Positions 1 to 5,572 of a DNA stretch of 9,732 nt are shown piece after piece; the first letter of the stretch is position 1, and each line of letters starts with the position of its first letter. A program made the translations under genes and the position numbers. The notes beneath the pieces are model-generated. The model did no database searches and was not told the origin of the DNA. It saw only the letters and a program-made list of their open reading frames with translations. This stretch comes from Myxococcales bacterium. GTDB lineage: Bacteria > Myxococcota_A > Polyangia > Polyangiales > Houyiibacteriaceae. The stretch lies in the NCBI GenBank assembly GCA_030622585.1, contig JAUXFZ010000054.1, positions 1 to 9,732 of the forward strand, read 5' to 3'.

Positions 1-1
1 C

Positions 2-316
2 TCCGACTTGCAAGGTTGGGAGCAGATTCTGTGGGTGCTTGGTGTTCATGCCGTGATTCAGGGCTTGGAGGGGTTCGTGATCACCCCGAAGATCATGGGC
101 GACACCGTCGGCATTTCGGCGATCGTCGTGTTGTTTGCTCTGCTGGTGGGCGCCGAGCTCTTGGGGTTCACGGGCGTGCTCCTTGCCGTGCCCGCGGCGG
201 CAGTCAGCAAGATTCTGCTTCAGCGAGTCCACGAGCGATATCTCCGGTCCGAGTTCTTCGTCGGGGACGATGCCGATGGCGGCAGCGCTAGCCCTAGCGA
301 GCCGCGGCAAGACTAG
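2..316 (+). CDS. AI-2E/PerM-family transporter, C-terminal fragment
   Basis: This is the last 104 residues of an integral inner-membrane protein of the AI-2E transporter (PerM, formerly UPF0118) family; the rest lies before the window. Seen: a hydrophobic segment leading into GFVITPKIMGDTVGIS, then a long hydrophobic stretch ending in LGFTGVLLAVPAAA. This follows the family's conserved C-terminal pattern (E/V-x-P-K-I-M-G, then a helix, then G-x-x-G-x-x-L-A-V-P). A short charged, Ser/Glu-rich cytoplasmic tail of about 30 residues ends at TAG. Members are oligomeric channels or exporters; AI-2 export was shown for E. coli TqsA and other members act as Na+/H+ antiporters, so the substrate cannot be assigned here. 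The reading frame is open from base 2. Its last 23 bases overlap the end of the convergent gene. Confidence 0.85.
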   Translation, partial: SDLQGWEQILWVLGVHAVIQGLEGFVITPKIMGDTVGISAIVVLFALLVGAELLGFTGVLLAVPAAAVSKILLQRVHERYLRSEFFVGDDADGGSASPSEPRQD

Positions 317-1256
317 ACACGTCGAACCTCACGACGACCGTGCGTTCGCGCACCTGCACACGCGCCGACCGCAGTACGTCGGCCCACGGTGGTTGGACGG
401 ACTTCGGCGGCGACGCGGCCCAGGCTCGGATGACGGCTGCGTCTTGGGCGGCCAGATCTGCGTCGTCGACGTCGATGTACACGACGACCGTCTGCGCACT
501 CCCGGACTCTACAGACAAGCCGACGGTCTGCAGGCCTTGCACGGGGGATGCTTCCTCGCCGAGTTTTGCCACCCGCTCGAGCGCCGCCTTCCAGTGCTCT
601 GGGGGCTCGAGCGCCGCAGCGATGCTCGCTCCTGCGTTCACGCGCGGCCAGAGGGTTGCCATGCGGGGCCGCTCCAACAGCGCGGGGGAGAGGCCCCGCT
701 GGACCGCCATGACCTCCGTCACGGTCGTGACCGACCCGGTGACGATAGTCCGATCATCGAGCACCGCGATCGCACTTCGGCCGTCACGACTCGCCACCAC
801 CGGTCCGGAAGGGCCCTCGAGGCGAACGATGGAGCCGCCTCGGGTTTCGACCAGCAGGCGGTGACACTTGGCCAGCGTGGCGGCGTCTGCCGCACGCCCT
901 CGCAGCATCAGCCCAATCGACTGAAGTGGCTGGTCTTCGGGGCCGCGCACCCAGATCGTCGCTTCGCTCAGGGCCGCGAGTGGGTCCAGGCCGCATATCG
1001 TTTGGATCTCGCTGAGCTGCTCTTCCGCCACGAATGCCTCGACCAGCGTTCGTGCGGCTGGGGTCCGGTCGAGCGCACGGGTATCGATGCGCAGCACGGC
1101 TCGCGCGGTGCTCGGAAGCTCGCGAAGCGCCCGGCTGGCCCGAAGCGTTCGCCCCTGTTCCATCGCCGCCAAGAGCAGGCCGGCCGTCGCAATCGACACC
1201 ACGGTGGCCACCTTGAGCGAGCGAGTCACGGACCGAGGGTAGGAAGTTCTTTTCAC
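294..1256 (-). CDS. Membrane-anchored or secreted protein of unknown function
   Basis: A 320-residue protein I do not recognise by name. Seen: a basic N-terminus (MKRTSYPRSVTRSLK) followed by one hydrophobic segment at about residues 15-32, consistent with an uncleaved signal anchor or a signal peptide. Most of the chain would then be periplasmic. The body begins with a pattern of the type LPSTARAVLRIDTRAL, then a CGLDP motif at 88-92. Alternating hydrophobic beta-like segments follow, such as SAIAVLDDRTIVTGS at 161-175. This layout resembles DUF3352-like surface proteins of deltaproteobacteria, but that is only a resemblance. Cys88 and Cys131 could form a disulfide. The start is GTG at 1256, supported by a Shine-Dalgarno CGAGGG at 1265-1270 with 8-base spacing. 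It is divergent from the RNase HI gene and overlaps the upstream transporter tail to tail. Confidence 0.7.
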   Translation of the reverse strand: MKRTSYPRSVTRSLKVATVVSIATAGLLLAAMEQGRTLRASRALRELPSTARAVLRIDTRALDRTPAARTLVEAFVAEEQLSEIQTICGLDPLAALSEATIWVRGPEDQPLQSIGLMLRGRAADAATLAKCHRLLVETRGGSIVRLEGPSGPVVASRDGRSAIAVLDDRTIVTGSVTTVTEVMAVQRGLSPALLERPRMATLWPRVNAGASIAAALEPPEHWKAALERVAKLGEEASPVQGLQTVGLSVESGSAQTVVVYIDVDDADLAAQDAAVIRAWAASPPKSVQPPWADVLRSARVQVRERTVVVRFDVSSLAAAR

Positions 1257-1264
1257 GGAGCAAG

Positions 1265-1270
1265 CCCTCG
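1265..1270 (-). promoter_or_regulatory. Ribosome binding site for the 294-1256 gene
   Basis: On the minus strand this reads CGAGGG and lies 8 bases before the GTG at 1256. It is the reason for choosing that GTG as the start. Confidence 0.55.
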
Positions 1271-1286
1271 TGCTAACGGGTGCCCC

Positions 1287-1994
1287 ATGCCGTGGCGCCG
1301 CATGCGGTTGCGTAATTCCGAAGTGCTCGCGCGTTGTGATGCGAGTGGCGAGCTCGTTGCGAACGACGGAAGGGTCGAGATCCGCTACAAGCCGAAGGAC
1401 GGGCGCGCTTATTTCGCGGGCGTCCCGAACCTCCGGCCACCCGGAGGCACCCCGAAAATCGAACCGGATTCCTTTTGCGGCCCAGGCGAGACCGTCAAGA
1501 AGTCATCCAAACCGAAGAACAAAGCGGCCGGCACGGCGGCCGGCGCAACGAGCGCGCCGGAAAAGCCGGAGGGCGATGAGATCCTGGCCTACGCGGACGG
1601 CGCATGCAGCGGCAACCCGGGTCCAGCCGGAGTGGGCGCGGTGGCGCTGTGGGCCGACCAAAGCCGCGAGCTCAGCGAGTACATTGGCGAGGCGACCAAC
1701 AACATTGCGGAGCTCACTGGGATTCTGCGCGCCGTGGAGCTCGCGCACGAGCTCGGCAGGCCGCTACGACTCTACACCGACTCGCAGTATTCGATCGGCG
1801 TGCTGACCAAGGGCTGGAAGGTCAAAGCCAACAAGGAGCTCGTCGCCAAGGTACGGGAGGCACTCGAAGGGCATCCTGATATCAAGCTGTTTCATGTCCG
1901 TGGCCATCAGGGCGTACGGCTCAATGAACAGGCCGACGAGCTCGCGGTTCGCGCGGTGCAGAGCCGCGAATCTACTGGGTGGGTCGGGACCTGA
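1287..1994 (+). CDS. rnhA: Ribonuclease HI with an extra N-terminal domain
   Basis: A 235-residue endonuclease that cleaves the RNA strand of RNA-DNA hybrids, acting in primer removal and R-loop clearance. The RNase H fold occupies about residues 98-233. The catalytic carboxylates are visible: Asp104 (ADGACSGNPGPAG), Glu142 (NNIAELTG), Asp165 (YTDSQYS) and Asp217 (NEQADELA), with His207 in RGHQG. The window WKVKANKEL corresponds to the basic substrate-binding region. Unlike E. coli RNase HI (155 aa), it has about 70 extra N-terminal residues forming a probable small beta-rich domain (DGRVEIRYKPKDGRAYFAG), then a Lys/Ala/Pro-rich linker at 71-97. This N-domain does not match the hybrid-binding domain of eukaryotic RNase H1 as I know it. 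The start is ATG 1287; ATG 1302 is an alternative, and neither has a strong ribosome site. The frame is open far upstream (from 135), but that part is antisense to another gene. The last 23 bases overlap the convergent deacetylase gene. Confidence 0.92.
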   Translation: MPWRRMRLRNSEVLARCDASGELVANDGRVEIRYKPKDGRAYFAGVPNLRPPGGTPKIEPDSFCGPGETVKKSSKPKNKAAGTAAGATSAPEKPEGDEILAYADGACSGNPGPAGVGAVALWADQSRELSEYIGEATNNIAELTGILRAVELAHELGRPLRLYTDSQYSIGVLTKGWKVKANKELVAKVREALEGHPDIKLFHVRGHQGVRLNEQADELAVRAVQSRESTGWVGT

Positions 1995-2907
1995 AGCGAC
2001 GGGCCGCTTCCTCGAGCGTCACCAGTTCGTAGCCGGCGTCGCGGATCACCTCGATCGCCGTGCGAAGCGACCGGAGTTTCTCGGCTGCCGTTCGCCTCAG
2101 GTCCGCGCGGTGCGGCGCAAGGTCTGCAAGCCCGTCCTGCGTCGCGTCGGCAGCGTCGATCCCGTGAAGCTCGAGGTTGATGAGCTCCCGGCCAAGCATC
2201 TGCCGGGTGAGTCGCGCGGCGATTTTCTCTCCCCCAAGCACCAGCGAGGTTCCGATGTAGGGGAGCTGCAGCGGGGTCACGCCGATGGGGAGCTCCAACA
2301 AGCCGTTGCCCCTTCGCCAGTACGGCCTCCCGACGCGGTACGGATCTCTCGGCGCGCGTAGCACGGATGGGGTATCCAAAATGCTCGTGCTCTTCCGGCC
2401 ACGCAGCCTAATCCCGGCCAGCGCGGCGACCTTGGCGGCATAGTAGCTCGGACACGGAAAGACGCTCGAGTCATAACCGACACCTGCCCTGTCGAGCGCG
2501 TTGAACAGTGCGTCGGTGACCGTGTAGCCCGGCGCGCGAAACCCAGTCGGTCGCCTTCCGCATGCCGCCTCGATGGTGTCGGCTCCTCGCTCTACGTCTT
2601 CCTGCATCTCCGCGGGGGTTCGGCGCGTGAGATCATAACGATGATGATACGAGTGATTTGCAATTTCGTGACCCGCACGCTGGAGCGCCGAGACGGTCTC
2701 GCGGTTCTCGGCGCGCTCGAGGTCTTTGCCGATCGCAAAGAAGGTGGCCCGAATCGACTCGCCATCCAACCATTCGGTCAGGCGCGGAACACAACGGTCG
2801 TACACCGCGTGCGCGCTTGGCCCGTCTGGCGTCGCGAGCCCGTGGATCGCCGCGTAGAGCGGCACCTCGTCCAAATCAACCGATACCGATGCTAGCCTCA
2901 GACTCAC
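1972..2907 (-). CDS. Polysaccharide deacetylase (NodB/CE4 family)
   Basis: A 311-residue metal-dependent deacetylase of the CE4/NodB homology fold, expected to remove N-acetyl (or formyl/acyl) groups from an amino sugar on a glycan or lipid-linked sugar. Motifs in order: SVDLDE with catalytic base Asp11 and metal-site Asp13 (or the reverse pairing); TFFAIG at 55-60; HEIANHSYHH at 80-89 with zinc ligands His85 and His89; FRAPGY at 122-127; and ELHGID with His247 near the C-terminus. There is no signal peptide or membrane segment, so it probably acts at the cytoplasmic side or on a soluble or lipid-linked precursor. The start is GTG 2907, which overlaps the TGA of the glycosyltransferase (GTGA), implying translational coupling. 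The order after the glycosyltransferase resembles ArnC/ArnD or NaxD pairs, where a sugar is placed on undecaprenyl phosphate and then deacylated; this is an inference. The 3' end overlaps the RNase HI gene by 23 bases. Confidence 0.9.
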   Translation of the reverse strand: MSLRLASVSVDLDEVPLYAAIHGLATPDGPSAHAVYDRCVPRLTEWLDGESIRATFFAIGKDLERAENRETVSALQRAGHEIANHSYHHRYDLTRRTPAEMQEDVERGADTIEAACGRRPTGFRAPGYTVTDALFNALDRAGVGYDSSVFPCPSYYAAKVAALAGIRLRGRKSTSILDTPSVLRAPRDPYRVGRPYWRRGNGLLELPIGVTPLQLPYIGTSLVLGGEKIAARLTRQMLGRELINLELHGIDAADATQDGLADLAPHRADLRRTAAEKLRSLRTAIEVIRDAGYELVTLEEAARRFRSRPTQ

Positions 2908-3632
2908 CCTTTGATCCGGATCGCAATGAAGAGCTCAACCAAATTCTTCAAGACCCTGGGCACCCGCCTCGCCAGGCCGATCGTCGGGGGTCGCTTCTCC
3001 AGGACCCGGACTGGAATCTCCTGAACGCGAAGACCGGCGCGCTCGGCCCGGATGACGAGCTCCGAGGCGAATAGATCGCGGTCGACCAAGCAGGCGGCAG
3101 CGATCGGCTGAACGGGCTCGCGAGCAAAGGCCTTGAGCCCGTGGGTGTCGGTCCCTTTGAACCCCAGGCTCACCCTGAGTAGGCCGTTGATCACCACCGT
3201 GCCGAGGCGCCGGGAGAAGGGACGCTGGTCCTTGGCTCCCTCCATCGCTTTGGAGCCGACGACGAAGTCCACCGCGTCGTCTCGCAACAGCGCGACGGCG
3301 CGCTCGTAGAAATCCGTATCGCAAAGGTCGATCTCGTCGCAAATCACGATGTCGCCTCTTGCGTGTTGGATGCCCTCGCGTAGAGCTTTCCCGTAGTTAG
3401 GCTCGTCGGTGTGCCGCCACAACAGTTGGGGGAAGCGCGCCGCGAGCTCGGCCGCTGCCTCGGGCGTTCGATCCGTGGAGCCGTTCTCCGCGATCATGAG
3501 CTCGTACGACCAGGGGAGGGTGCTCAGCCGATCGATGAGGTCCACCACGGAGGCACGCAGGATCGCTTCCTCGTTGTAGACGGGGATCACAATCGAAATG
3601 AGGGGCGGCGGGTCGGTGGTGACGTCAACCAA
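2904..3632 (-). CDS. Family 2 glycosyltransferase, DPM-synthase-like
   Basis: A 242-residue GT-A fold transferase that moves a sugar from a nucleotide-sugar donor, probably to a polyprenyl phosphate or glycan acceptor. Seen: the N-terminal nucleotide-binding strand ISIVIPVYNEE (12-22), ENGSTDRT (49-56) and NYGKALREG (79-87). The metal-binding acidic segment is ICDEIDLCD (97-105), in place of the usual DxD. GTDTHGLKAF (160-169) is typical of the dolichyl-phosphate-mannose-synthase-like branch. There are no transmembrane helices, only a basic, mildly hydrophobic C-terminus (LVELFIAIRIKG) that could sit on the membrane. The start is TTG at 3632; I see no in-frame ATG or GTG between it and the IVIP strand, and no strong ribosome site, so its translation may depend on the upstream manA-like gene, 33 bases away. 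Its stop overlaps the start of the deacetylase. Sugar and acceptor are not determined. Confidence 0.88.
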   Translation of the reverse strand: MVDVTTDPPPLISIVIPVYNEEAILRASVVDLIDRLSTLPWSYELMIAENGSTDRTPEAAAELAARFPQLLWRHTDEPNYGKALREGIQHARGDIVICDEIDLCDTDFYERAVALLRDDAVDFVVGSKAMEGAKDQRPFSRRLGTVVINGLLRVSLGFKGTDTHGLKAFAREPVQPIAAACLVDRDLFASELVIRAERAGLRVQEIPVRVLEKRPPTIGLARRVPRVLKNLVELFIAIRIKG

Positions 3633-3665
3633 GGCGCGGCACTGTCTTACGGGGGCATGGCGTCG

Positions 3666-4748
3666 TCAAGCCAAGCTGCACAGCACGGCGTGTGCGGTGG
3701 TCAGCTCGACGCGAAGCGGTTCAAGACACGCGGGCAGAGCTGCGGTCTGACCGCGGGCGAGCTCGAGCACGCGTTCGCCGTCGTGAAGGGAGAGAGACCC
3801 ATCCAAGACGGTGAGCCCGCGCAATCGGTTGGCAGCCGGCAGGACGAGATCACCGGAGCCCGCCAAGCGTTGCACAAAGAAAGACTCGGACTGGATGAGC
3901 CCTTGGTCGCCTACCAGCACCTCGCAGCTCGCAGAGCCGTCGGTCGCGGCAGGCCCCGCCCGTCGGCAGATCTGATCGAGGAGCTGGTCCCCGCGCGGGC
4001 TTCCCCAGTGCGTCACGTCGAGGGCGCGCTCCCTGTGAAGCTCGCGCGGTTGCCCACCGGGGTGCAGGCGTCCAGCGGCATCGTAGGTGCGGTTCCAATC
4101 CCAGTAGCGGTATGTGAGACCGCGCTTCCCCGGAGAGACGCGTTGCGGCTCCAGGAGCAAGACTCCCCTGCCGATCGAATGAGGCGTCCCCGGCTCGATC
4201 AGGAACACATCTCCAGGAGACACCGGTACGAAGGACATGAGCTGGTCCACCTGGCCGCCCTCGTCGATCGTCTTCTCGACGTCTTGGCGGGATACACCGG
4301 CGCGAAAACCGAGGTACAAACCTGCGCCGGGCTCCGCCTCGATGATGTACCAGGCTTCCGGTTTCCCACTCTCGTCCCCCGCGAGAGCTGGGTCGTCGTC
4401 CGTAGGGTGAATCTGGACCGACAGATCGTCCGCAGCGTCGACCAGCTTCACCAGCAACGCGGTCGAACCGAGCGCCGCCTCCGCTCCGAGGAGGGCAGGG
4501 TCGTCGCGGAGCACCTCGTCCAACGTGGGTCCGTCCACGATCCGGCTTGGGAAGTCCGGCTCCACCGAGAGCTCCCAGGCCTCGCCCACGACGCCACGTA
4601 CCTCTAAACCGGCGTTCAGTTTCAGACTCCCGGCGATTCGGCGGCCTCCCCAGGGGGTTCGCTCCGGGGGCGTGAAGTTGTCCGGCTGCAACAGCAAGGG
4701 CCGTCGCCAGTTTCTTGGTCCTACTTTATCCCACATGTAAGGTGACAC
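3666..4748 (-). CDS. manA: Mannose-6-phosphate isomerase, class I
   Basis: A protein of up to 360 residues that interconverts fructose-6-phosphate and mannose-6-phosphate in the cytoplasm, the entry step to GDP-mannose. It is a two-cupin zinc enzyme. Seen: TPWGG (31-35); GEAWELS (55-61); SVQIHPTDD with zinc ligands Gln112 and His114; GKPEAWYI with Glu131; PGDVFLIEPGTPHSIG with His190; and YWDWNR with the probable catalytic Arg220. The length and the gap pattern fit the short Bacillus-type class I enzymes rather than the longer E. coli form. The start is uncertain. GTG 4748 is the longest, ATG 4736 is next, and TTG/CTG codons just before QPDNFTP would give the usual N-terminus. The first 15-20 residues are encoded by unusually AT-rich DNA, and no clear ribosome site supports the longer forms. 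It is the first gene of the cluster with the glycosyltransferase and deacetylase. Confidence 0.88.
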   Translation of the reverse strand: MSPYMWDKVGPRNWRRPLLLQPDNFTPPERTPWGGRRIAGSLKLNAGLEVRGVVGEAWELSVEPDFPSRIVDGPTLDEVLRDDPALLGAEAALGSTALLVKLVDAADDLSVQIHPTDDDPALAGDESGKPEAWYIIEAEPGAGLYLGFRAGVSRQDVEKTIDEGGQVDQLMSFVPVSPGDVFLIEPGTPHSIGRGVLLLEPQRVSPGKRGLTYRYWDWNRTYDAAGRLHPGGQPRELHRERALDVTHWGSPRGDQLLDQICRRAGPAATDGSASCEVLVGDQGLIQSESFFVQRLAGSGDLVLPAANRLRGLTVLDGSLSLHDGERVLELARGQTAALPACLEPLRVELTTAHAVLCSLA

Positions 4749-4770
4749 GGAAATCTCATGGTAGCGCCCG

Positions 4771-4776
4771 AGGAGG
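4771..4776 (+). promoter_or_regulatory. Ribosome binding site deciding the ATG at 4783
   Basis: A perfect AGGAGG lies 6 bases before ATG 4783. It is only 3 bases from the TTG at 4780, so ATG 4783 is the better start. Confidence 0.8.
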
Positions 4777-4782
4777 GTTTTG

Positions 4783-5100
4783 ATGGGCTATTTGGGCAAA
4801 GAACGCCGAATTCATCGTATCTTCGTGACTCGCAACAGTGAATACCACGTGCGCCGCAATGTGTGTGTGGGTGTCCGCGACCGCCGTAGCGGGGAGTGGC
4901 TTGCCGGCCATCTCGCGCTGCGCAGCACGGTATCAGGGGGCCTCAAGTTCCACGACAACGGAGCGATCAGCGCCTCGGAGGGGCTCCCCACCGTGGGCGA
5001 GTCGCTCTTCTTCATCGCGTCGGGTCGGGACTTGATCACGAGTCCTGTCTTGAACGTGGAGCGGCCTGCTCGCGAGATCGTGCATCACTACCCGATGTGA
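4783..5100 (+). CDS. Small conserved-looking protein of unknown function
   Basis: A 105-residue protein that I do not recognise. Seen: a basic N-terminus (MGYLGKERRIHRIFVTRN), then a segment with alternating charged and hydrophobic residues (NVCVGVRDRRSGEWLAGHLAL). A Gly-rich turn region (VSGGLKFHDNGAIS) follows, and then GESLFFIASGRDLITSPVLNVERP. There is no signal peptide, membrane helix or Cys/His metal cluster, so it is probably a small cytosolic mostly-beta protein. A strong AGGAGG ribosome site supports the ATG at 4783 rather than the TTG at 4780. It is divergent from the manA-like gene across only about 35 bases, and it ends 21 bases before the Nudix gene. The two are therefore probably cotranscribed. 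Confidence 0.75.
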   Translation: MGYLGKERRIHRIFVTRNSEYHVRRNVCVGVRDRRSGEWLAGHLALRSTVSGGLKFHDNGAISASEGLPTVGESLFFIASGRDLITSPVLNVERPAREIVHHYPM

Positions 5101-5121
5101 ACACCTCGGGGAAGGGGTGCT

Positions 5122-5535
5122 ATGTCCCACAGCGTGCCGTCGAACTTGAAGACCATTCGCGTGGTGGCTGCTCTGGTGGAGCGTGAGGGGCAGTATCTGA
5201 TCACCCAACGTCGCGAAACCGCGGTGCTGCCGTTGCTGTGGGATTTTCCCGGTGGGCGCGTCGAGGACGGCGAGAGCGATCAGGCGGCGCTGGCGCGGGA
5301 AGTGGGAGAACGCCTCGGCGCGAGCGTCGAGGTGGGTCAGCTCATTTCGTTCGTGAACCATCCGTACGAGAAGTACGCCGTCGATTTGTATCTCTACGAG
5401 TGCACGCTGCTTGGCGGCCAGCTTCACTGCCGCGCGGTCAAGGACTACGCGTGGGTGACCTCGAAGGAGATGGAGTCGTACACCTTCACGCCAGTCGACG
5501 AAGCCTCGATGAACAAGCTCCTCGGCGAAGTCTAG
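5122..5535 (+). CDS. Nudix (MutT-like) hydrolase with an altered Nudix box
   Basis: A 137-residue single-domain Nudix protein, expected to hydrolyse a nucleoside diphosphate linked to another moiety, with MutT-type nucleotide pool cleaning as one possibility. Seen: the N-terminal strand VVAALVEREGQYLITQRR (14-31), LWDFPGG (39-45) and the Nudix helix. Against the consensus GX5EX7REUXEEXGU the box reads G45, E51, R59, E60, V61, E63, R64, G66, A67. The second glutamate of the EE pair is therefore arginine. That residue normally helps bind the catalytic Mg2+, so activity may be weakened or re-routed. The C-terminal DYAWVTSKEMESYTFTPVDE matches the strand and helix that close the substrate pocket in MutT relatives. 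A purine-rich ribosome site (GGGGAAGGGG, 5108-5117) precedes ATG 5122. It is probably cotranscribed with the 105-aa protein upstream. Confidence 0.9.
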   Translation: MSHSVPSNLKTIRVVAALVEREGQYLITQRRETAVLPLLWDFPGGRVEDGESDQAALAREVGERLGASVEVGQLISFVNHPYEKYAVDLYLYECTLLGGQLHCRAVKDYAWVTSKEMESYTFTPVDEASMNKLLGEV

Positions 5536-5540
5536 TCGCA

Positions 5541-5572
5541 CTAGTGTGCGAGAGAAAAGATCCGCACACTAG
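5541..5572. terminator. Inverted repeat between convergent genes, possible bidirectional terminator
   Basis: A perfect 10-base inverted repeat, CTAGTGTGCG (5541-5550) and CGCACACTAG (5563-5572), is separated by 12 bases (agagaaaagatc). It sits exactly between the end of the Nudix gene (5535) and the end of the PilZ gene, whose TAG stop lies inside the right arm. An alternative, mutually exclusive hairpin TCGCAC-TAGT-GTGCGA uses 5536-5551. Neither strand has a U-tract after the stem, so it is not a textbook intrinsic terminator. Position argues for transcript-end formation. Confidence 0.5.

Noticed and set aside
135..1286. Long plus-strand open frame continuous with RNase HI
   Set aside because: It is antisense to the 294-1256 gene, which has a proper signal segment and ribosome site. 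The translation is Arg/Gly-rich and shows no fold until the RNase HI N-domain, so only the part from 1287 is kept.
1292..1311. Possible sigma-54 (-24/-12) promoter (TGGCGC...TTGC)
   Set aside because: The distance between the GG and GC elements is wrong and it lies inside the RNase HI coding start.
3411..4607. 398-codon plus-strand open frame
   Set aside because: It lies opposite the manA-like and glycosyltransferase genes, whose motifs are clear. It is a shadow of high-GC codon use.
4933..5541. 202-codon minus-strand open frame opposite the Nudix gene
   Set aside because: The plus strand carries a recognisable Nudix box and good ribosome sites; the antisense translation resembles no family.
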